Assembly: GCA_023247445.1 (NCBI GenBank)
Contig: JAHFGL010000015.1
Coordinates: 1-47,056 of the forward strand
Length of the DNA stretch: 47,056 bases
Direction: 5' to 3'
Source of the DNA: Candidatus Omnitrophota bacterium
GTDB taxonomy: Bacteria; Omnitrophota; Gorgyraeia; Zapsychrales; Zapsychraceae
Part shown: piece by piece, positions 41,735-47,056 of the stretch
Position numbering within the stretch: position 1 is the stretch's first letter
Layout: each line of letters begins with the position of its first letter
Translations under genes and position numbers: made by a program
The notes under the pieces: generated by a model
The model's input: the letters and a program-made list of their open reading frames with translations, nothing else
What the model was told of the DNA's origin: nothing
Database searches by the model: none

Positions 41735-42136
41735 ATGAACAAAAAAATTATTTTAATCGCATTAACCTTGGGAGCGATATTTCTTATGTCGCGCGTTTCG
41801 GTCGCCGCTGATCCATTAGAAGTTGCGCCGGATATGTATAAACTCAAATTTGAAAACGACCGTGTACGCGTCATGGAAGTAACCTTTCAACCCGGAGAAA
41901 AAATCGCTGAACATTCACATCCCGATCATTTTGCCTATGTTGTTGAAGGTGGCAAAATACAGATTTCTCACCCTGACGGAAGCACCATGGATGCTGAGCT
42001 TAAGGTTGGAGACGTTGTTTGGATCAATGCCGAAACCCATTGGGCGGTTAATACCGGAGATACCGTCGTGCGCCTCTTGATCACGGAACTCAAAGAACCG
42101 AAAACCGTCGTAGCCGCTGTCGAAGCAGGTAAATAA
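41735..42136 (+). CDS. Exported cupin-domain protein
   Basis: The 133-residue product has a signal peptide (IILIALTLGAIFLMSRVSVAA). A single cupin beta-barrel follows with motif 1 EHSHPDHFAYVVEGG (His and Glu ligands) and motif 2 VGDVVWINAETHWAVNTG with a His. Metal binding is likely. Small secreted cupins have varied or unknown roles. A GGGAGG precedes the ATG, 29 bp after the methyltransferase stop, so the two genes may be cotranscribed. A perfect 12-bp hairpin follows 8 bp after the stop. Confidence 0.87.
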   Translation: MNKKIILIALTLGAIFLMSRVSVAADPLEVAPDMYKLKFENDRVRVMEVTFQPGEKIAEHSHPDHFAYVVEGGKIQISHPDGSTMDAELKVGDVVWINAETHWAVNTGDTVVRLLITELKEPKTVVAAVEAGK

Positions 42137-42144
42137 AGAAATTA

Positions 42145-42184
42145 AACATGCCAGGCTTATCTTATTGGGTAGGCCTGGCATGTT
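42145..42184 (+). terminator. Strong hairpin after the cupin gene
   Basis: The arms AACATGCCAGGC and GCCTGGCATGTT are perfect over 12 bp, with a 16-nt loop. No T-run follows on the + strand, so it may stabilise the 3' end or work with Rho. On the - strand it is followed by T-rich sequence. Confidence 0.55.
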
Positions 42185-42494
42185 CAAATATTACGGAGCG
42201 GGAATTTGGTGTCCCGGAATTATGAAGGCCTTGCCCCGCGCTGCCATGACCTTAAACAAGCCCAAAGCCAAAAGTAATCCATGAGGAATTCTGACATCAA
42301 TTATCCACAATTGTTTAATTCTTTAAACAATCTTGATGTGCGATTTATTTTAAAGCGGCCCGATAAATTATTATTTATCCATAACTTGATACGATAGAAC
42401 AATTTAAAAATTTTTTTACTTTCTATTAATTTTATTTAATCTTGGCATGCTTTATGCTATTAAATTAGTTGAAATAAAATCTGTCTAAAAGCAT
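42185..42494. other. Intergenic region before a PEP-CTERM gene
   Basis: No coding sequence was found. It holds a short block at 42200-42221 with GGAATT repeated directly around TGGTGTCCC, which looks like repeat debris. A nested palindrome lies at 42294-42339, followed by about 150 nt of AT-rich sequence before ATG 42495. A TTGGCA near 42443 could be part of a promoter, but no matching -10 box is convincing. Confidence 0.5.
42294..42339. repeat. Nested palindrome upstream of a PEP-CTERM gene
   Basis: ACATCAA (42294-42300) pairs with TTGATGT (42333-42339), and inside them ATTGTTTAA (42310-42318) pairs with TTAAACAAT (42323-42331). All arms are perfect. It could be an operator or an RNA hairpin. 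Confidence 0.6.
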
Positions 42495-43301
42495 ATGCGT
42501 AAATTTCTTCAAAAAATTTGTCTAAACCTCACCCTTCTGGTAGCTATCATTGGACTCGCGCGTCCTGCTCATGCCCTTGAATTCTACTTATTAGAAAGCG
42601 CATCAGGTATAAGCTACACTGTTTTGAGTAATCCTGGTGTTGTGGGGGTATCAGGTTCTTTTTCGTTGACTCAACTAGTTGGTAATGAATACGGAATGAG
42701 CGGCTTAACTGGTTCCATGAACGGGATACAGGAAACTTTTCTACTAAATAATGCTCCTCTTATAGCACCTACTGGTCAGGCGGTTATACCTCAGGCCCTA
42801 AATTTTATAAATCCTTTTGACGCAACAGGAACAGGAACTATTCATTTTCAGGGGGGAGTAAACCTTATTTCAAATCAACTCTTTCCATTTTCGGGAACTC
42901 CAGCAATTCTTGATGAAACCTCAACCGTATTTTCAAATATTTTTAATCTTATCCCACCGGCAACAGAATTTTCAACGTTTGGATTTAATCTTGGCCCTGG
43001 ACAACATCCAACGACAAGAACAGCCAGCTTTGGAGATGTTCCCACTGATGGAATATTTCTGGCGCCAAATAGCTCAGTTGTCTTCCAATGGGCTGCACAT
43101 CCTAATACTGGCATAGCCTATGGACTTGCTGGCCTAAATGCGGATAGACACGGTGATATCGTTGGAGGATCTTATTGGATCACAACACGCGACCCTCAAG
43201 GATCATCAGCTATTCCTGAGCCTGCCAGTATTCTTCTATTCTCAACTGGTCTCATTGCGGCCATTAACAGAAATAGAAAAAGATTACAAAACGTAAAATA
43301 G
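42495..43301 (+). CDS. PEP-CTERM sorted surface protein
   Basis: The 268-residue product has an N-terminal signal peptide (LTLLVAIIGLARPAHA). A C-terminal PEP-CTERM tripartite signal, AIPEPASILLFSTGLIAAINRNRKR, comprises the Pro-Glu-Pro motif, a hydrophobic helix and a basic tail. Such proteins are processed by exosortase and are linked to exopolysaccharide. The central beta-rich part (FDATGTGTIHFQGGVNL, FSTFGFNLGPGQHPTTR, DGIFLAPNSSVVFQWAAHPN) matches the protein at 44066-44869. No exosortase gene is in this window. Confidence 0.92.
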   Translation: MRKFLQKICLNLTLLVAIIGLARPAHALEFYLLESASGISYTVLSNPGVVGVSGSFSLTQLVGNEYGMSGLTGSMNGIQETFLLNNAPLIAPTGQAVIPQALNFINPFDATGTGTIHFQGGVNLISNQLFPFSGTPAILDETSTVFSNIFNLIPPATEFSTFGFNLGPGQHPTTRTASFGDVPTDGIFLAPNSSVVFQWAAHPNTGIAYGLAGLNADRHGDIVGGSYWITTRDPQGSSAIPEPASILLFSTGLIAAINRNRKRLQNVK

Positions 43302-43323
43302 CTCAGCAATATATTTTCCCGCC

Positions 43324-43352
43324 TTGCTTTTAACCCCCAATTACTTTATAAT
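43324..43352 (+). promoter_or_regulatory. Leaderless-type promoter of the TPMT-family gene
   Basis: TTGCTT (43324-43329), 17-bp spacer, TATAAT (43347-43352), then 7 nt to the ATG at 43360. It shares CGCCTTGCTTTT and CCCGTCAT with the TPR promoter at 19439-19467. Confidence 0.7.
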
Positions 43353-43359
43353 TCCCGTC

Positions 43360-43998
43360 ATGCAAGCAAACTTTTGGCACCAGCGCTGGAAAGATAATGA
43401 TATTGCCTTCCACGAAAAAGAAACTAACCCAGCCCTGATCAAACATTTCAAAAAGCTCTCATTAGCGAAAGGCTGTCGGGTATTTTTACCGTTGTGCGGA
43501 AAAACATTAGATATAGCGTGGTTACTTGCGAGCGGCTATCGTGTAGTTGGAGCTGAGTTGAGTGAAATGGCAATTGAACAATTGTTTACGGAACTTACGG
43601 TAAAACCAAATATATCACGATTGGATAAATTCATTCATTACAGCGCCAAAAATGTTGATATTTTTGTTGGTGATATTTTTAATTTATCAAGTCAAATACT
43701 GGGCAAAGTCGACGCCATTTATGATAGAGCCGCTTTGGTTGCTCTGCCCAAAGAAATGCGCAATCAATATGTTGAGCACTTAATGGAAATTACAAATAAA
43801 GCGCCGCAGTTACTCCTTAGCTTTGAGTACAATCAAAACGTAATGGAAGGTCCGCCTTTTTCAGTAACTAATGAAGAAGTGAAAGAGCATTATTCAAAAA
43901 ATTATAAACTAACGCTTCTTTCCAGCAGCGATATCCCGGGTGGATTAAAAGGGAAGTGCCCAGCGAAAGAAAATGTTTGGTTGTTAAAAAACAACTAG
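43360..43998 (+). CDS. Thiopurine S-methyltransferase family protein
   Basis: The 212-residue product starts with FWHQRWKDNDIAFHEKETNP, the TPMT signature. SAM-binding segments RVFLPLCGKTLDIAWLLASGYRVVGAELSEMAIEQLF and VGDIFNLS follow, then VDAIYDRAALVALPKEMRNQYVEHL and LLLSFEYNQNVMEGPPFSVTNEEV. Bacterial members methylate thiols, selenium or tellurium compounds. ATG 43360 is chosen because the TTG at 43324 is the -35 box and TATAAT lies between. It is flanked by two paralogous PEP-CTERM genes and converges on the second. Confidence 0.9.
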   Translation: MQANFWHQRWKDNDIAFHEKETNPALIKHFKKLSLAKGCRVFLPLCGKTLDIAWLLASGYRVVGAELSEMAIEQLFTELTVKPNISRLDKFIHYSAKNVDIFVGDIFNLSSQILGKVDAIYDRAALVALPKEMRNQYVEHLMEITNKAPQLLLSFEYNQNVMEGPPFSVTNEEVKEHYSKNYKLTLLSSSDIPGGLKGKCPAKENVWLLKNN

Positions 43999-44065
43999 GA
44001 AATTCAAGAAATAATCCAGCGACAAAATAATTAATTCTAAATAATTAAGTATGATTTCCCCAGAA

Positions 44066-44869
44066 TTATATAAATAATTTGCGTCTGAGCTTCCCAATTG
44101 CACCAAACAAACCACTGCTAAACAATAAAAATGAAGAAGGTTCCGGAACAGGATTGCTGGAAGGACTGGCACCAATGGTACCAATACTTGCGCCTCCGCC
44201 AAACGCCCGCAAATTTTTATCCAGATCAAATCCAGCGACACCAATCGCCAGCGGATAATTTGGATGCGGGGACCAAGCAAAGACAATTGATTGATTACCT
44301 AATAATAAGATACCATCAGATGGTGCCGGATCTAAAAAAGGAATATGCGATGTTGGATGACCTCCTGGAGGGAGATTAAATCCATATATAGGGTAATCAA
44401 CATTTGGATCAAAATTAGAAGGGAATAACGTTCCCGGATTTGGAGCTTGGGTTGTTAACTGACCATTAAAAAGAGATCCCATCAAATCTGCCATCGTAAG
44501 GTTTGTTCCGTTATCAAATCTTACTGTTCCACTACCCGTGGGGTCAAATCGAGCTATCGATGACGCGAACGGGATAGCGGGAATAATAGCTGATTGAAAG
44601 TTAGGGGCAACATTACCTGTTGATGGAGAGATTATATAATCTGTGACAAAGTTATTTGAGGAATCTCCAAAACCGGTAAGACCATAAATATTGGAGCCTA
44701 ACTGTGTTATAGAAACTGGGTTGCCCGGAGGAGCCCAGATAATGTCATAGGTTGTTCCATCATTGGCATTAACAATCGCATGTACAATAAAAGCGTCACT
44801 TTTTGTTGGGGTAAGTGGTAGATAGCAAATTAAAAATAAAACTATTACTAAAATTTTTAATTTCATCAT
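44066..44869 (-). CDS. PEP-CTERM sorted surface protein, paralogue
   Basis: The 267-residue product has a signal peptide (ILVIVLFLICYLPLTPTKSDA) and ends in PVPEPSSFLLFSSGLFGAIGKLRRKLFI, a full PEP-CTERM signal. Its middle part (FDPTGSGTVRFDNGTNL, IYGFNLPPGGHPTSH, DGILLLGNQSIVFAWSPHPN) is clearly related to the protein at 42495-43301, though the two have diverged. The start has a good AGGAG (about 44874-44878 on the + strand numbering). It faces the TPMT gene with a 67-bp AT-rich gap and no clear terminator. Confidence 0.92.
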   Translation of the reverse strand: MMKLKILVIVLFLICYLPLTPTKSDAFIVHAIVNANDGTTYDIIWAPPGNPVSITQLGSNIYGLTGFGDSSNNFVTDYIISPSTGNVAPNFQSAIIPAIPFASSIARFDPTGSGTVRFDNGTNLTMADLMGSLFNGQLTTQAPNPGTLFPSNFDPNVDYPIYGFNLPPGGHPTSHIPFLDPAPSDGILLLGNQSIVFAWSPHPNYPLAIGVAGFDLDKNLRAFGGGASIGTIGASPSSNPVPEPSSFLLFSSGLFGAIGKLRRKLFI

Positions 44870-44904
44870 TTTCTCCTGATTAATCTGATTAGTGTAATCA
44901 TAAA

Positions 44905-44934
44905 ATTATAGTATTAAAGTTATTTTGTCAACAA
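44905..44934 (-). promoter_or_regulatory. Putative promoter of the second PEP-CTERM gene
   Basis: On the - strand a perfect TATAAT (44910-44905) lies 18 bp after TTGTTG (44934-44929) or 15 bp after TTGACA (44931-44926). Neither spacing is ideal. TAATCAGAT and TAATCAGGA downstream form a short direct repeat that may be a regulatory site. Confidence 0.5.
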
Positions 44935-45112
44935 GACATACCCTGACGGAAACGGACACGAATTTTTAAATTGAAATTCTTTTATTTTGGCTTATACTTT
45001 TTACAAAATGAAATAGTATGGTTGCCCCCCTAGATTTGAGTGGGCAGATAGTGAGTAAAATATACTGATGATCAACCAAACAAATAAAAAAACCATTTTT
45101 ATAGAGACCTAC

Positions 45113-45169
45113 GGCTGCCCCCAATTGATTTGCTCGTTGCGCTCGCCAATCAAAGCGTTGGGGACTGCC
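45113..45169. repeat. Imperfect inverted repeat around GCTCGTTGCGCTCGCC
   Basis: GGCTGCCCCCAATTGATT pairs with the later AATCAA, AGCG bulge, TTGGGG and CTGCC. Long stem with a 4-nt bulge and two mismatches. The loop TGCTCGTTGCGCTCGCC is GC-rich against an AT-rich background. Confidence 0.6.
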
Positions 45170-45180
45170 ATGAACAATCA

Positions 45181-45326
45181 GGGTCAGACCTCGGCAAGAT
45201 ATTGATAAATAAGAGGATAGATCGAAATACATTTGAATTAACACCGATGGAAAAAATGAAATAGGCAAGGCTAACGAATTATTAACTAAATAATTGATAC
45301 TGAACAATTTACCGGGGTCTGACCCC
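45181..45326. repeat. REP-like element bounded by GGGTCAGACC / GGTCTGACCC
   Basis: GGGTCAGACC (45181-45190) and its exact complement GGTCTGACCC (45316-45325) bound 125 nt of AT-rich non-coding DNA. The right end is extended to the palindrome GGGGTCTGACCCC (45314-45326). Such ends recall REP sequences moved by Y1-type (RAYT) transposases, but no transposase is present. Confidence 0.6.
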
Positions 45327-45351
45327 ATTTATTTATTTATATTTATATCTC

Positions 45352-46215
45352 TTATATCGCTGACCAACGAGCAAAAATTCCACAAGGCAACAAACGGTCA
45401 TCTTTAATGTGTCGAATAGTGCACTCACCGATTTCAAGATTTCCTTTATTGCCAAATAAAGCCTTTAAGTTATTAGCATACGCAATCGATGAATACCCTG
45501 AAGCGTACCCGTGAATCAGAAAAAATAACGGCTGAGGTGATAAAAGTTTCTGACAGTTTTCAAGCAAAGAAATTAAATCAGTTTCAATACGCCATAACGA
45601 GTGTGTTGGCCCATGGCCGAAGGCGGGCGGGTCAAGAATAATAGCATCATATCGATTCCCACGAGTTAATTCCCTTTTTACAAATACCCGGGCGTCTTCA
45701 ACAATCCAACGGATTGGCTTTTCTTTTAAATGAGATAACTCAGCATTTTCTTTTGCCCAATTAACAGAAACTTTGGAAGCATCTATATGGCAGACATTGG
45801 CGCCGACTTGAGCGCAGGCAAGCGATGCCCCTCCGGTATAACCAAAAAGATTAAGAACCTTAATTGGCCGCTTGGCAGAACTAATTTTATCGCGCATCCA
45901 TTGCCAGGATGGTTGGTTTTCCGGAAATATTCCGATATGTTTAAAAGACGTTAACTTAATCCAAAATTTTAACCCGTCAAATTTACACTCCCATCGATCG
46001 GGCAATTTTTGATGTGTTTGCCAGCTTCCACTCTTGGAGGATTGGAGAAAGACGGCATCGGTTTTTTTCCACTCAACGTCTGATAATTTTTTAGGCCACA
46101 AGGCCTGGGGATCCGGCCTAGAAATTATAAACTTACCGTAGCGTTCTAATTTTTCATTATCGCCGCTGTCTAATAGTGCATAATCATCGATGGGTACTGT
46201 TGTTGTGATAGCCAT
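45352..46215 (-). CDS. RlmI/RlmK-like SAM-dependent methyltransferase
   Basis: The 287-residue product belongs to the class I methyltransferases related to the RlmI/RlmK rRNA m5C/m7G enzymes. Visible are GIFPENQPSWQWMRD, the SAM loop VLNLFGYTGGASLACAQVGANVCHIDASKVSVNWAKENAEL, WIVEDARVFVKRE and the DPPAFGHGP motif, which corresponds to motif IV (DPP). No PUA domain is seen at the N-terminus, so it is the short form. The rRNA target is not known. It stands alone on the - strand, between repeat debris and an AT-rich gap. Confidence 0.9.
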   Translation of the reverse strand: MAITTTVPIDDYALLDSGDNEKLERYGKFIISRPDPQALWPKKLSDVEWKKTDAVFLQSSKSGSWQTHQKLPDRWECKFDGLKFWIKLTSFKHIGIFPENQPSWQWMRDKISSAKRPIKVLNLFGYTGGASLACAQVGANVCHIDASKVSVNWAKENAELSHLKEKPIRWIVEDARVFVKRELTRGNRYDAIILDPPAFGHGPTHSLWRIETDLISLLENCQKLLSPQPLFFLIHGYASGYSSIAYANNLKALFGNKGNLEIGECTIRHIKDDRLLPCGIFARWSAI

Positions 46216-46226
46216 AAAAGGTTTTT

Positions 46227-46276
46227 AGTTAAAACTAAATTTGGTTAAAATTAAATTTGGTTAATATTAATATTAA
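46227..46276. repeat. Short AT-rich tandem repeat
   Basis: About two and a half degenerate 16-nt units with the core TTTGGTTAAAATTAAA. The rest of the 46216-46482 gap holds nothing else recognisable. Confidence 0.45.
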
Positions 46277-46482
46277 TCTTCACCTAAGTCAATATTAGTT
46301 CGTCCTGCTTTGTTTTTAATACCGGTCGTTGATATAATTCATCTAAAAAAACATTCTAGTAACAGCAACTTTCCTGTGTTATTCTTAACGCTATAAATTT
46401 TTATAGAAAAGGTAATGTGTCCCGTTTTTTTATTTGTTGGTTTAATTCAAAATAAAAAATATTTTAGAGGAGTTCTTTAAAA

Positions 46483-47056
46483 ATGGTGTTTGAGAAAATT
46501 ACCAGCGTTCAGAATACGTTTATTAAACAAGTCGTTCATCTGCGTGACCGACGTGCCCGTCAGAAAGAGGGCCTGACGATCGTTGAAGGTGTGCGAGAGG
46601 TGCAAACGGCTTGGGCTGCGTCCGAACGTTCGGCTTTTGAGCGCATTTATTTTTGTCCGGAGCTTTTCAAGGATGACTACGGGCTGTTGAAGGAATGTGC
46701 TGCCTCGGGCGTCACGGTGTGTGAGACTACACTCAATGTTTTTCAGAAGATTACCTTTGGTGATCGACAGGAAGGTTTGCTCGGCGTTTGCCGTTTTCCA
46801 CAGACCACACTCAAAAGTTTGAAGTTGGGCAAAGATCCTCTTTGTGTGGTAGTGGAATCGGTGGAGAAGCCAGGAAATTTAGGTGCGATTTTACGGACAT
46901 GCGACGGTGCCAAAGCTGATGCGCTCATTGTCTGCGGCGGATTGACGGAAATTTATAATCCCAACACTGTCCGAGCAAGCCTTGGCGCGGCATTTACTGT
47001 GCCGGCGGTTGCGGCTACTAATGAGGAAGCTCTTGAGTTTTTAAGGTCGCAAAAGA
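46483..47056 (+). CDS. TrmH/SpoU-family RNA methyltransferase, 3' partial
   Basis: The gene begins at ATG 46483 with GAGGAG 10-15 nt upstream and runs off the right edge after 191 codons. The start ITSVQNTFIKQVVHLRDRRA and LTIVEGVREVQTA form the substrate-binding N-terminal domain of TrmH-type enzymes. VVVESVEKPGNLGAILRTCDGAKADALIV (motif 1 with the catalytic Arg) and NPNTVRASLGAAFTVP (motif 2) mark the SPOUT knot. It would 2'-O-methylate rRNA or tRNA. Its codons are richer in G and C at third positions (CTG, GTG, TCG) than the genes to the left, so this region may have a different origin. Confidence 0.92.
   Translation, partial: MVFEKITSVQNTFIKQVVHLRDRRARQKEGLTIVEGVREVQTAWAASERSAFERIYFCPELFKDDYGLLKECAASGVTVCETTLNVFQKITFGDRQEGLLGVCRFPQTTLKSLKLGKDPLCVVVESVEKPGNLGAILRTCDGAKADALIVCGGLTEIYNPNTVRASLGAAFTVPAVAATNEEALEFLRSQK

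Larger units (their letters stand above)
44940..45351. other. Intergenic region with palindromic repeat debris
   Basis: The region between the PEP-CTERM gene and the RlmI-like gene has no convincing gene. A 120-codon open frame on the - strand (44966-45328) runs through the inverted repeats and resembles nothing. Two structures are visible, at 45113-45169 and 45181-45326. Confidence 0.6.

Noticed and set aside
43324-43359. TTG start for the TPMT-family gene
   Set aside because: The TTG is the -35 box of its own promoter, and the family sequence begins at the ATG at 43360.
44966-45328. Open frame of 120 codons on the - strand
   Set aside because: It runs through two inverted-repeat structures, has no ribosome-binding site and matches no family I know. 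It is most likely chance in repeat debris.
1-47056. tRNA, rRNA, riboswitch or CRISPR
   Set aside because: I found no cloverleaf with a GTTCRA arm, no rRNA core sequence, no known riboswitch core and no array of spaced direct repeats. A covariance-model search would be needed to exclude small RNAs.

Overview
The window looks like a chromosomal segment of a low-GC, Gram-negative-type (diderm) bacterium. LpxD, an outer-membrane beta-barrel, PEP-CTERM sorting signals, a type IV pilin-like protein and a 14-subunit complex I set point to a diderm. The mix of a giant unrecognised protein, PEP-CTERM proteins, a PCP_red-like small protein and palindromic MITE-like repeats would suit Candidatus Omnitrophota or a related PVC-type lineage. 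That placement is an inference from gene content, not from a marker gene. Genes use the standard bacterial code. No tRNA, rRNA, CRISPR array or intact transposase was recognised.

Layout. (1) 2-4645: the 3' part of a giant protein, open at the left edge. (2) 4728-7916: a TrpD2/YbiB-like protein, a DUF423 membrane protein and the tRNA methylthiotransferase MtaB, with a 194-bp palindromic repeat between the last two. (3) 7977-10116: a pilin-like protein and an exported six-PKD-domain protein. (4) 10212-16110: housekeeping and small accessory genes (BI-1 family, RluA-type pseudouridine synthase, PCP_red-like, MAPEG, GFA), a putative metal or thiol envelope pair, LpxD and a DUF1579 protein. (5) 16230-18313: a zinc metallopeptidase translationally coupled to an ATP-grasp ligase, followed by the second copy of the 194-bp repeat and an AraC-Ogt fusion. 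(6) 19522-22531: a TPR protein and a KdpD/KdpE-like two-component pair. (7) 22661-36977: complex I, with nuoABCDEFGHI plus a CPA2 antiporter on the + strand facing nuoJKLMN on the - strand. (8) 37202-40595: a CPBP protease, and a MoeB-rhodanese gene divergent from a BNR-propeller/MoaD-like pair. (9) 40671-47056: methyltransferases, a secreted cupin, two paralogous PEP-CTERM proteins, palindromic repeat debris and the start of a SpoU RNA methyltransferase that leaves the window.

How the parts fit. The most striking signal is in the complex I locus. The two convergent half-operons, about 14 kb apart, carry the same composite upstream element: a 24-nt box with one mismatch, and a CTTAATATTA box starting 41 nt after it in both. 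The box holds a direct repeat of TTGA spaced 11 bp, and it starts 17 bp after the stop of the KdpE-like regulator gene. This suggests the two halves are co-regulated, possibly by that two-component system. Sigma70-like promoters are readable across the window. Several have -10 boxes only 6-10 nt from the start codon, which suggests leaderless mRNAs. Others share the form TTGnnG-17-TAGAAT.
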